From: Mannheimia varigena
Lineage (GTDB): Bacteria > Pseudomonadota > Gammaproteobacteria > Enterobacterales > Pasteurellaceae
DNA length: 64,000 nucleotides
Assembly: GCF_013377235.1 (NCBI RefSeq)
Contig: NZ_CP016226.1
Span: 1,302,001-1,366,000, forward strand
Direction of reading: 5' to 3'
Shown: piece by piece, positions 7,912 through 14,308 of the stretch
How the letters are laid out: the number at the start of each line of letters is the position of its first letter
How positions within the stretch are numbered: position 1 is the first letter of the stretch
Made by a program: the position numbers and the translations under genes
Notes under the pieces: model-generated
What the model saw: only the letters and a program-made list of their open reading frames with translations
What the model was told of the DNA's origin: nothing
Databases searched by the model: none

Positions 7912-8793
7912 ATGGCTTGGGTACAAATTCGTTTAAACAGTACAGACAAACACGCTGAGGAAATCAGCGATTTTTTAACAGAGATTGGGGCGGTTTCCGT
8001 TACTTTTATGGACAGCCAAGACACACCGATTTTTGAGCCACTGCCAGGTGAAACTCGTTTATGGGGCAATACCGATGTGGTGGGGCTATTTGATGCGGAA
8101 ACCGATATGAAAGCAGTGGTAGAGGCGTTGATTATCAGCACTTTAGTGACGCCCGATTTCAGCCACAAAATTGAGCAGATCGAAGATAAAGATTGGGAAC
8201 GTGAATGGATGGATAATTTCCACCCAATGCAATTCGGCAAACGTCTATGGATTTGCCCAAGCTGGCGTGAAGTGCCAGATCCAAATGCAGTGAATGTCAT
8301 GCTTGACCCCGGTTTAGCCTTCGGCACAGGCACACACCCAACAACCTCACTTTGCTTGCAATGGTTAGATGGCTTGGATTTAGAAGGTAAAACCGTGATC
8401 GACTTCGGTTGCGGCTCTGGCATTTTAGCGATTGCTGCCCTCAAACTTGGGGCGAAACAAGCTATCGGTATTGACATCGACCCTCAAGCGATTCTTGCCA
8501 GCCAAAATAATGCAGAAGCGAATGGGGTTTCTGACCGCTTGCAGCTATTTTTAGCTAAAGATCAGCCGAAAGATTTAGTAGCAGATGTCGTGGTCGCCAA
8601 TATTTTGGCAGGTCCTCTCAAAGAGTTAGCTCCAAATATCATTACACTTGTTAAACCACAAGGCGATTTAGGATTATCAGGTATTCTCGCCACACAAGCC
8701 GAATCCGTTTGCGAGGCTTATGCCGGTGATTTCAACCTTGATCCGGTGGTGGAAAAAGAGGAATGGTGTAGAATTACAGGCCGAAAAATTTAA
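7912..8793 (+). CDS. prmA: Ribosomal protein L11 methyltransferase
   Basis: SAM-dependent enzyme that trimethylates ribosomal protein L11. 293 residues starting MAWVQIRLN, the expected length and start; this ATG has AAGGA upstream, whereas the longer frame (ATG at 7876) begins inside the right-hand hairpin repeat. The N-terminal L11-binding ferredoxin-like domain is followed by a Rossmann-fold with motif I VIDFGCGSGILAIAALKLGA, GIDIDPQAI (motif II) and ADVVVANILAGPL (the family-specific N-x-L block). Confidence 0.97.
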   Translation: MAWVQIRLNSTDKHAEEISDFLTEIGAVSVTFMDSQDTPIFEPLPGETRLWGNTDVVGLFDAETDMKAVVEALIISTLVTPDFSHKIEQIEDKDWEREWMDNFHPMQFGKRLWICPSWREVPDPNAVNVMLDPGLAFGTGTHPTTSLCLQWLDGLDLEGKTVIDFGCGSGILAIAALKLGAKQAIGIDIDPQAILASQNNAEANGVSDRLQLFLAKDQPKDLVADVVVANILAGPLKELAPNIITLVKPQGDLGLSGILATQAESVCEAYAGDFNLDPVVEKEEWCRITGRKI

Positions 8794-8800
8794 TATAAAT

Positions 8801-8837
8801 AAAGCCCTATTTTGTAAGATAGGGCTTTCCTCTTTTT
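8801..8837 (+). terminator. Terminator of prmA
   Basis: AAAGCCCTAT (8801-8810) pairs perfectly with ATAGGGCTTT (8819-8828), followed by a CCTCTTTTT tract. The A-rich left side means it may also serve the convergent oxidoreductase gene. Confidence 0.88.
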
Positions 8838-8861
8838 AGAATAGAACTATTATTTTCAGGA

Positions 8862-9905
8862 TTAAAGTCTTATCTTTTGCCCCGATTTTGCACTTTCAAA
8901 TACACATTCAATTACTTTTAGCACAAAAATAACTTCCTCTAGCTTGATAATCGGCTCAGCATTGTGGGCAATCACTTGATATAAATCATCAAATAGATTT
9001 TGATAGCTGGCTTCTGCATTTGGGTAAGGCTGGCGGACCACATTGCTTTCCATTTCAGTATGTAAAATTCCCCAGTTCTCTTTTTCCTCCATATTCCAAT
9101 CTTTGCCAATAGGTTGTACGCCATTTTTCAGCAAATCTTCTTGATTATCTGACGTTTGTTTCAGATAAGAACCTAATTTTCCGTGTAATACAAATGTCGG
9201 ACTGGGTTCACGAGCATATCGGCTGGCTTTCAGCACCACTTTAAAACCGTTAGCATAATAGAGCTGAATATCAAAGTTATCATCAACCAACGCCCCTTCG
9301 TGTTGATAACGCACATCAGCATACACCGCCTCCGGCTTCCCAAACAGATACAAGGCTTGGTCGATTAAATGTACGCCTAAGTCATACACTAAACCTGTAC
9401 CAAGCTCACCTGATTCTTTCCATACTTTAGCATTTTTCTCTTTCGCATAACGGTCAAAACGAATTTCGCAATCTACCAACTCTCCCAGTAAATTTTGCTC
9501 CATTAGCGATTTTGCCGTCGCAATATGACTGTCCCAGCGGCGGTTTTGGTACACATAAAGTACCTTTCCTTGTCGCTTTGCAAGTTCCGCCAACTCTTCC
9601 GCCTCAGCCACTGTTGCCACTAACGGTTTCTCAACTAAAACGTGTTTGCCTGCAAGCAATGACTCTTTTACCATTGCATAATGAGTTTGATTCGGTGTGG
9701 TAATTAGCACTAAATCCACTTCTGGCGTTAAAAGAGCGTTGAAATCCCGCACTGTTTCTGCATTCGGCAACCATTCTGCCGCATTGTTAGAAGTACGTTC
9801 ACACACCTTTACAATATTAAAACGAGCATCTTGTTTCAAAAACGGGATATGAAAAACTCGGCTGGAAAAGCCAGCACCGGCGATGGCAATATTGATGGGT
9901 TGCAT
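8862..9905 (-). CDS. Gfo/Idh/MocA family oxidoreductase (YdgJ-like)
   Basis: 347-residue NAD(P)-dependent oxidoreductase. The N-terminal Rossmann motif is GAGFSSRVFHIPF, followed by the family EKP motif HVLVEKPL near residue 93 and QNRRWD. The C-terminal half has the alpha/beta GFO_IDH_MocA_C fold with GTGLVYDLGVHLIDQAL, in which Asp and His are typical catalytic positions. It resembles E. coli YdgJ (346 aa). The natural substrate is unknown, probably a sugar or inositol-type alcohol. Single gene, ended by the shared terminator at 8801-8837. Confidence 0.88.
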   Translation of the reverse strand: MQPINIAIAGAGFSSRVFHIPFLKQDARFNIVKVCERTSNNAAEWLPNAETVRDFNALLTPEVDLVLITTPNQTHYAMVKESLLAGKHVLVEKPLVATVAEAEELAELAKRQGKVLYVYQNRRWDSHIATAKSLMEQNLLGELVDCEIRFDRYAKEKNAKVWKESGELGTGLVYDLGVHLIDQALYLFGKPEAVYADVRYQHEGALVDDNFDIQLYYANGFKVVLKASRYAREPSPTFVLHGKLGSYLKQTSDNQEDLLKNGVQPIGKDWNMEEKENWGILHTEMESNVVRQPYPNAEASYQNLFDDLYQVIAHNAEPIIKLEEVIFVLKVIECVFESAKSGQKIRL

Positions 9906-9944
9906 AGAAAATCCTCATAAAATTTTGATGTTATCTGCTTAAAT

Positions 9945-10006
9945 AAACAAGCGGTCAAATTTTAGGAAAATTTTGCAAAAAACAGATAAAATACGACCGC
10001 TTGTTT
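9945..10006. repeat. Inverted pair of DNA-uptake sequences
   Basis: AAACAAGCGGTC (9945-9956) and its exact reverse complement GACCGCTTGTTT (9995-10006) flank a T-rich centre with TTTTGCAAAA. This is the Apl-type uptake core in opposed orientation and can fold into a 12-bp stem; it lies downstream of the minus-strand lipoprotein gene and may terminate it. Confidence 0.85.
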
Positions 10007-10008
10007 AA

Positions 10009-10293
10009 CTAATCATAGGTTTTGCAAACAATATCTTTTTCTTCACAAAACATTTCACTGTGGTTTGCAAGGCATTGCTTTTGTACATTTAATTTGGCTC
10101 TGCCTCGGCTACTATGTTCACTACGATATTCCTGTGTAAATGGCTTTAGAGTACAAATGTGAACCTCTTTAGAATCAAGTGGATCTGATACGCCAATGAT
10201 AATCGGCATAGGGATACCGGCTTGCCCTGTAGGAGTAACCGGCACGACACAGCTACTTAATAGCATACTTAAACTTATTAACCAATAACGCAT
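10009..10293 (-). CDS. Small predicted lipoprotein with four conserved-looking cysteines
   Basis: 94 residues; not a family I recognise. MRYWLISLSMLLSSC is a signal peptide with lipobox LSSC (Cys15), so the protein is predicted to be lipid-anchored, and Val at +2 suggests outer-membrane sorting. A Pro/Gly-rich stretch follows, then a Cys-containing C-terminal half (Cys47, 74, 83 and 90) that could form two disulfides. The start has a GGAG ribosome-binding site. It is downstream of the ECF sigma/anti-sigma pair on the same strand but separated by 140 bases, so operon membership is uncertain. Confidence 0.65.
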   Translation of the reverse strand: MRYWLISLSMLLSSCVVPVTPTGQAGIPMPIIIGVSDPLDSKEVHICTLKPFTQEYRSEHSSRGRAKLNVQKQCLANHSEMFCEEKDIVCKTYD

Positions 10294-10433
10294 ATTTTTC
10301 TCCTTTAATGAAATGTATAAAAAAACGATCTATTGTAGGCATCCTAGGTTTAACTATACATATTAAGTGATGTTCGAAAAATTTTAAGTGGTTATACCTT
10401 TAAGGTTCTGAACTTTATTCAACCAACAATAAA

Positions 10434-10619
10434 TCAGAACGGAGCATCTTTATCGTTACAGTAGGCTCTTAATATCTTGCCTAATTTCTTGGTATTTTTA
10501 TTAAAATTGCGACATTTAGGGCATATTAAAAGATGCAACTGCAAACGCATGTGTTGTTGCAAACGAAGTTTCTCATCACAGGACTGTGAAATAAGTTCTG
10601 TTGCTTGCCTGCATTTCAT
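10434..10619 (-). CDS. Zinc-finger anti-sigma factor (ZAS type)
   Basis: 61-residue cytoplasmic protein with the ZAS motif H-x3-C-x2-C: His29-LLI-Cys33-PK-Cys36 in LHLLICPKC. This is the zinc-binding signature of redox-responsive anti-sigma factors. No membrane segment, so it is probably soluble. Its ATG overlaps the sigma-factor stop (ATGA at 10616-10619), which indicates translational coupling and 1:1 production. Inference: it holds the adjacent ECF sigma factor inactive until its cysteines are oxidised. Confidence 0.82.
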   Translation of the reverse strand: MKCRQATELISQSCDEKLRLQQHMRLQLHLLICPKCRNFNKNTKKLGKILRAYCNDKDAPF

Positions 10620-11182
10620 TTTGATTCCTCTCTAAACCAATTGCGAGATAAACAGTCTTGTAAACGTAAACGAGCACGATAAAGTAACACATTTAAGTTA
10701 GAGAGAGAAATTTCGCATTCATGGCAAATTTCCGCACTACTCATCTCCAAATGTTCGCGCATCATAAATACTCGTGCTTGCTGAGCGGATAACTTATTTA
10801 AACAAATATCAAAAATTGCCCAAAATTCTTTCTGGTAAGTCGATTGAGCTATTCCCCTCCATTCGGTCACTTCTTGATGCTCCAACCAATGATCTTGGCG
10901 ATCGAAAAAAGCACTTGGTGATTCTTCTTCCTCACATAGAGAACTGACCGGAATATGTCGTTTTCGTGTTCTGAGTAAATCTAAAATTTTGTTCTTTAAA
11001 ATAGCAAAAATCCAAGTTTTAAGTGCAGCTTCTCGCCGAAAAGAGGCTGAATGCTTATAGGCATTGGTTAAGGCATCTTGTACAACATCCTCGGCTAAAT
11101 CTTTATCGGCTAGTTGTAGGGTGGCAAATTTAACCATTTGCTTTCTAATCTCTTCTATCTGTGTAGAAGATAGACTTTTCAT
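10616..11182 (-). CDS. ECF-family RNA polymerase sigma factor (RpoE2-like)
   Basis: 188-residue group 4 sigma factor. Region 2 runs through ADKDLAEDVVQDALTNAYKHSASFRREAALKTWIFAILKNKILDLL (promoter melting and -10 recognition), and region 4 is the helix-turn-helix near LSAQQARVFMMREHLEMSSAEICHECEISLSNLNVLLYRAR. An extra acidic linker SSLCEEEESPSAFF separates them. It is co-transcribed with a ZAS anti-sigma factor and divergent from msrP-msrQ. Related sigma/anti-sigma pairs in Neisseria and H. influenzae respond to hypochlorite or other oxidants and control methionine sulfoxide reductases, so the same is inferred here. AAGGAG ribosome-binding site. Confidence 0.88.
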   Translation of the reverse strand: MKSLSSTQIEEIRKQMVKFATLQLADKDLAEDVVQDALTNAYKHSASFRREAALKTWIFAILKNKILDLLRTRKRHIPVSSLCEEEESPSAFFDRQDHWLEHQEVTEWRGIAQSTYQKEFWAIFDICLNKLSAQQARVFMMREHLEMSSAEICHECEISLSNLNVLLYRARLRLQDCLSRNWFREESK

Positions 11183-11290
11183 ATATCTCCTTTAGGGAAT
11201 ACCCAATAAAAAATTACACTTATTTTGTAAGAATTCTAGATCAGCTGAGTCCAAAATAATAACAACAATTCATAAAAAAAGGATAGTTCG

Positions 11291-12244
11291 ATGAAAAAAT
11301 TAACAATTCAAGATGTTACACCCGAAACTATTTTCTACCAACGCCGTAAAATTATTACCGCGTTAGGTTTAGGTATTGCAGCTTCTGCATTGCCTAAAGT
11401 AAGTATGGCAGAAACAAAAAGACACTTGCAATCATTACAGTTTAAACCGGATCCAAATAAAGGGCTTGAACTCACTCTGGAAAACAAAATAATCGGCTAT
11501 AACAATTTCTATGAATTTGGTGTTGATAAAAGTGCACCGGCCAAAAATGCGGCAAACTTTAAAACTGATCCTTGGACATTAGAAATTAGCGGTGAAGTTG
11601 AAAATCCGTTTAGTTTAAATCATCAACAATTGCTTAATACATTTCCATTGGAAGAACGCATTTACCGCTTCCGCTGTGTGGAGGCTTGGTCAATGGTTGT
11701 GCCGTGGATCGGCTTTGAGTTAGCTCGCTTAATTGAGATGGCAAAACCAACCGGTAAAGCCAAATATGTGGTCTTTCACACTTTATATGATCCTGCACAA
11801 ATGCCGGGGCAAAAAAATCGCTTGCTAGGCGGTGGGATTGATTATCCTTATGTAGAAGCTTTACGCTTAGATGAAGCCTTAAATTCACTAACACTACTGT
11901 CTGTCGGTTTATATGGTAAAACCTTGCCACCGCAAAACGGTGCACCTATTCGCTTAGTCGTGCCTTGGAAATATGGCTTCAAAAGCATTAAGTCGATTGT
12001 GAAAATCACCTTTGCCGAAAAACGCCCACTCACTACTTGGGAAAGTCTTGCTCCAAACGAATACGGTTTTTATGCTAACGTAAACCCGAATGTTGATCAT
12101 CCACGTTGGTCGCAAGCATCTGAACGAGTAATTGGTGCAGGCGGGTTATTATCCGTCAAACGCCAACCAACACTAATGTTTAATGGCTACGAAAATGAAG
12201 TGGCAAATTTATACCGTGGCTTAGATTTAAAGGTGAACTACTAA
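11291..12244 (+). CDS. msrP: Periplasmic methionine sulfoxide reductase, molybdoenzyme subunit MsrP
   Basis: MsrP (YedY) reduces methionine sulfoxide in envelope proteins using a molybdopterin cofactor. The 317-residue precursor has a twin-arginine signal (YQRRKIITALG, Arg18-Arg19) with probable cleavage after SMA (residue 40), so it is exported folded by Tat. The Mo-ligand cysteine is Cys129 in YRFRCVEAWSMVVPW. It overlaps msrQ by one base (TAATG) and has a ribosome-binding site AAAGGATAG. Divergent from the ECF sigma/anti-sigma genes. Confidence 0.95.
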   Translation: MKKLTIQDVTPETIFYQRRKIITALGLGIAASALPKVSMAETKRHLQSLQFKPDPNKGLELTLENKIIGYNNFYEFGVDKSAPAKNAANFKTDPWTLEISGEVENPFSLNHQQLLNTFPLEERIYRFRCVEAWSMVVPWIGFELARLIEMAKPTGKAKYVVFHTLYDPAQMPGQKNRLLGGGIDYPYVEALRLDEALNSLTLLSVGLYGKTLPPQNGAPIRLVVPWKYGFKSIKSIVKITFAEKRPLTTWESLAPNEYGFYANVNPNVDHPRWSQASERVIGAGGLLSVKRQPTLMFNGYENEVANLYRGLDLKVNY

Positions 12245-12828
12245 TGCTAACCGGATTACGCATACTCATTCATCTCGGCTGCTTATTACCGCTAGTTTGG
12301 GTGGCTCAGCTATTATATACAGGTAATGAAACGGTATTAGGTGCCGATCCGATTAAAGAGCTGGAGCATTTTCTCGGTTATGGTGCGATCGTCATTTTTT
12401 GTATAATGTTTCTACTTGGTATTGCCCTACAATACTTAAAGAAAAATCAGTATCAAATTTTACGCCGTCCATTGGGATTATGGGCGTTTGCATGGGCAGC
12501 TCTACATATTTCAAGCTATCTATTGTTAGAATTAAGCCTTGATGTAAAATTATTTTTTAGCGAGCTTGCCGGTCGCCCATATTTGATTTTAGGAGCTGCT
12601 GCTTTTTTCATTCTAAGCATAATGGCTATAACTTCGCTGCCAATGCTAAAACGAAAATTAGGAAAACGCTGGGGGACGATTCACCAGTGGGCTTATCCTG
12701 CATTAGTATTGGCTATGGTGCATTATTATTGGTCGGTAAAAAGCGTAACATTCGACCCAATTATCATTGGAGTCTTAGTGCTGTTTATCGTTGCTCATAA
12801 AATACAGGCTAAATTTGCAAAAAAATAG
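12244..12828 (+). CDS. msrQ: MsrQ, haem-binding membrane subunit of the MsrPQ system
   Basis: 194-residue inner-membrane b-type haem protein of the ferric-reductase-like domain family that passes electrons from the quinone pool/flavin to MsrP. About six membrane segments are visible (for example near residues 5-22, 42-62, 77-95, 110-130, 148-164 and 170-187). Haem-ligand histidines are in WAALHISSY and IHQWAYPALVLAMVHYYW. The start codon overlaps the msrP stop, so the two are translationally coupled. Confidence 0.93.
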   Translation: MLTGLRILIHLGCLLPLVWVAQLLYTGNETVLGADPIKELEHFLGYGAIVIFCIMFLLGIALQYLKKNQYQILRRPLGLWAFAWAALHISSYLLLELSLDVKLFFSELAGRPYLILGAAAFFILSIMAITSLPMLKRKLGKRWGTIHQWAYPALVLAMVHYYWSVKSVTFDPIIIGVLVLFIVAHKIQAKFAKK

Positions 12829-12865
12829 CAAAATTACACCGCTTGCAGTAGTCAAACCACATACA

Positions 12866-12906
12866 AAAAATAATGGCATAAGTTTACTTACTTATGCCAT
12901 TTTTTA
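12866..12906. terminator. Bidirectional terminator between msrQ and ansB
   Basis: AATGGCATAAG (12872-12882) pairs perfectly with CTTATGCCATT (12891-12901). It is flanked by A6 on the left and T6 on the right, so it can end both convergent transcripts. Confidence 0.9.
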
Positions 12907-12922
12907 TATGCTTCAACCTTTA

Positions 12923-13972
12923 TTAAAAATCTTCAAAATATTGCTGAATAGTTTTGATATCTTTCGTTTGGGTTAAAGCTAATTGCAATAACACACGAGC
13001 CTTTTGCGGATTTAACGTGCCGGAAGCAGCAAAGCCATATTTACTGTCATCAACCTCTGCATCACGAGTAGTATAGCCAGTTGGTACACGAGAAGAACGC
13101 ACAACCGCAACGCCTTTTTTCGCTGCTTCCTCTAATAATGCAAGATTTTCCGCATTCATATTACCATTACCAACACCTGCCACTACAATGCCTTGATAAC
13201 CCGCATCTAACAAGGCTTTAAGCGGCTCTGTCGGCATATTCGCATAAGCATAAATAATACCGACTTTAGGTAATTCATTTAATTCATTCACATTAAATGG
13301 GGTATTAACGGTATGTTTGCTTTCCAGAGAGCGTTCATAGTCTACTTTACTATTATGGACGTAACCTAAAGAACCAAAATTCGGCGAACTAAATGTTTGC
13401 ACCGCAGTCGTGCTGGTTTTGGTAACATCTCTTGCACCCAGTACCGCATCGTTCATTGCCACTAACACACCACGTCCAGCAGATTTTGGATCTTTTGCCA
13501 CCACAATTGAGTTATACAAATTCAATGGACCATCGGCACTTTTTTCTGTTGCCGGACGCATAGCTCCTACTAATACCACAGGTTTCTCACATTTCACTGC
13601 CAGATCAAGAAAGTAAGCCGTCTCTTCCATTGTGTCAGTACCGTGTGTAATCACAAAGCCATCTGTTGTTGCACACTGTTGATTAATCGCTTTAGCCAAT
13701 TTTAACCACACACTATCCGACATATCCTGTGAACCAATTTTCACAATCTGCTCACCTTTGATATTCGCCAATGCTTTCATTTCTGGCACAGCTTCAATTA
13801 AGGTTTCAATATTCAATTGCCCCGCTTGATATGCACTGCTATTCGCATTCTGCTGACTACCGGCAATAGTTCCGCCTGTCGCTAAAATAGTGATATTAGG
13901 TAATTCTGCCGCATTGGCTGTTACAAATAAACCACCTAACATTGCTGCTAATGCTAATTTTTTGAATTTCAT
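12923..13972 (-). CDS. ansB: Periplasmic L-asparaginase II
   Basis: Hydrolyses asparagine to aspartate and ammonia in the periplasm. The 349-residue precursor starts MKFKKLALAAMLGGLFVTANA, a Sec signal peptide with cleavage near residue 21-22. The nucleophilic threonine lies in ATGGTIAGS (Thr35), the second catalytic block is HGTDTMEETAYFLDL, and the cysteine pair typical of type II enzymes appears as QQCATT and VKCEKPV. The frame is open 12 codons further upstream, but this ATG has a good AAGGAG site and gives the signal peptide. Feeds aspartate to fumarate metabolism. Confidence 0.96.
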   Translation of the reverse strand: MKFKKLALAAMLGGLFVTANAAELPNITILATGGTIAGSQQNANSSAYQAGQLNIETLIEAVPEMKALANIKGEQIVKIGSQDMSDSVWLKLAKAINQQCATTDGFVITHGTDTMEETAYFLDLAVKCEKPVVLVGAMRPATEKSADGPLNLYNSIVVAKDPKSAGRGVLVAMNDAVLGARDVTKTSTTAVQTFSSPNFGSLGYVHNSKVDYERSLESKHTVNTPFNVNELNELPKVGIIYAYANMPTEPLKALLDAGYQGIVVAGVGNGNMNAENLALLEEAAKKGVAVVRSSRVPTGYTTRDAEVDDSKYGFAASGTLNPQKARVLLQLALTQTKDIKTIQQYFEDF

Positions 13973-14308
13973 ATAAGGCTCCTTAATTAAAAAAACTAAA
14001 GAGATCATACCGATAAATCAGTGTAAATAATTTGATCTGGTACATAAAAGAGGGAATTAATTGCTGGGTAGGAATAAGTTATATCGCCATTTTCATTTGA
14101 GTTATCCACTCACAGAATGCCTTCTAATAAAAGAAAATAAGTAGAATTTACATAAAATTTTCTGGCAGATATGTGGAAAATCCTCATTTTTCAACAGAGA
14201 GAATAGTGCTCCCCTCCAACAAGAACTGTAATTTAAGGAAAGAAAAGTTACTGTTAAGATGGAAGAAGAAGGCACTCGTCAGAAATGAGTGCCATCGGGG
14301 GAAAGATA
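13973..14308. other. 336-base gap between ansB and the helicase-nuclease gene
   Basis: No gene seen. It should hold the ansB promoter on the minus strand (a TATGAT near 14010 is a candidate -10, without a convincing -35). It also contains the terminator-like stem at 14271-14293. A partial GATCAA half-site near 14030 could belong to an FNR or CRP site, but the other half does not match. Confidence 0.4.
14271..14293 (-). terminator. Candidate terminator of the helicase-nuclease gene
   Basis: GGCACTC (14271-14277) pairs with GAGTGCC (14287-14293) around a 9-base loop. On the minus strand it is followed by TTCTTCTTCC rather than a pure U run, so termination may be incomplete. Confidence 0.6.

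Noticed and set aside
7827..8477. 216-codon open frame opposite prmA
   Set aside because: Antisense shadow of a well-conserved gene, no family pattern or ribosome-binding site.
14020..14045. Possible FNR/CRP site upstream of ansB
   Set aside because: Only one half-site (GATCAA) is present; the other half does not match.
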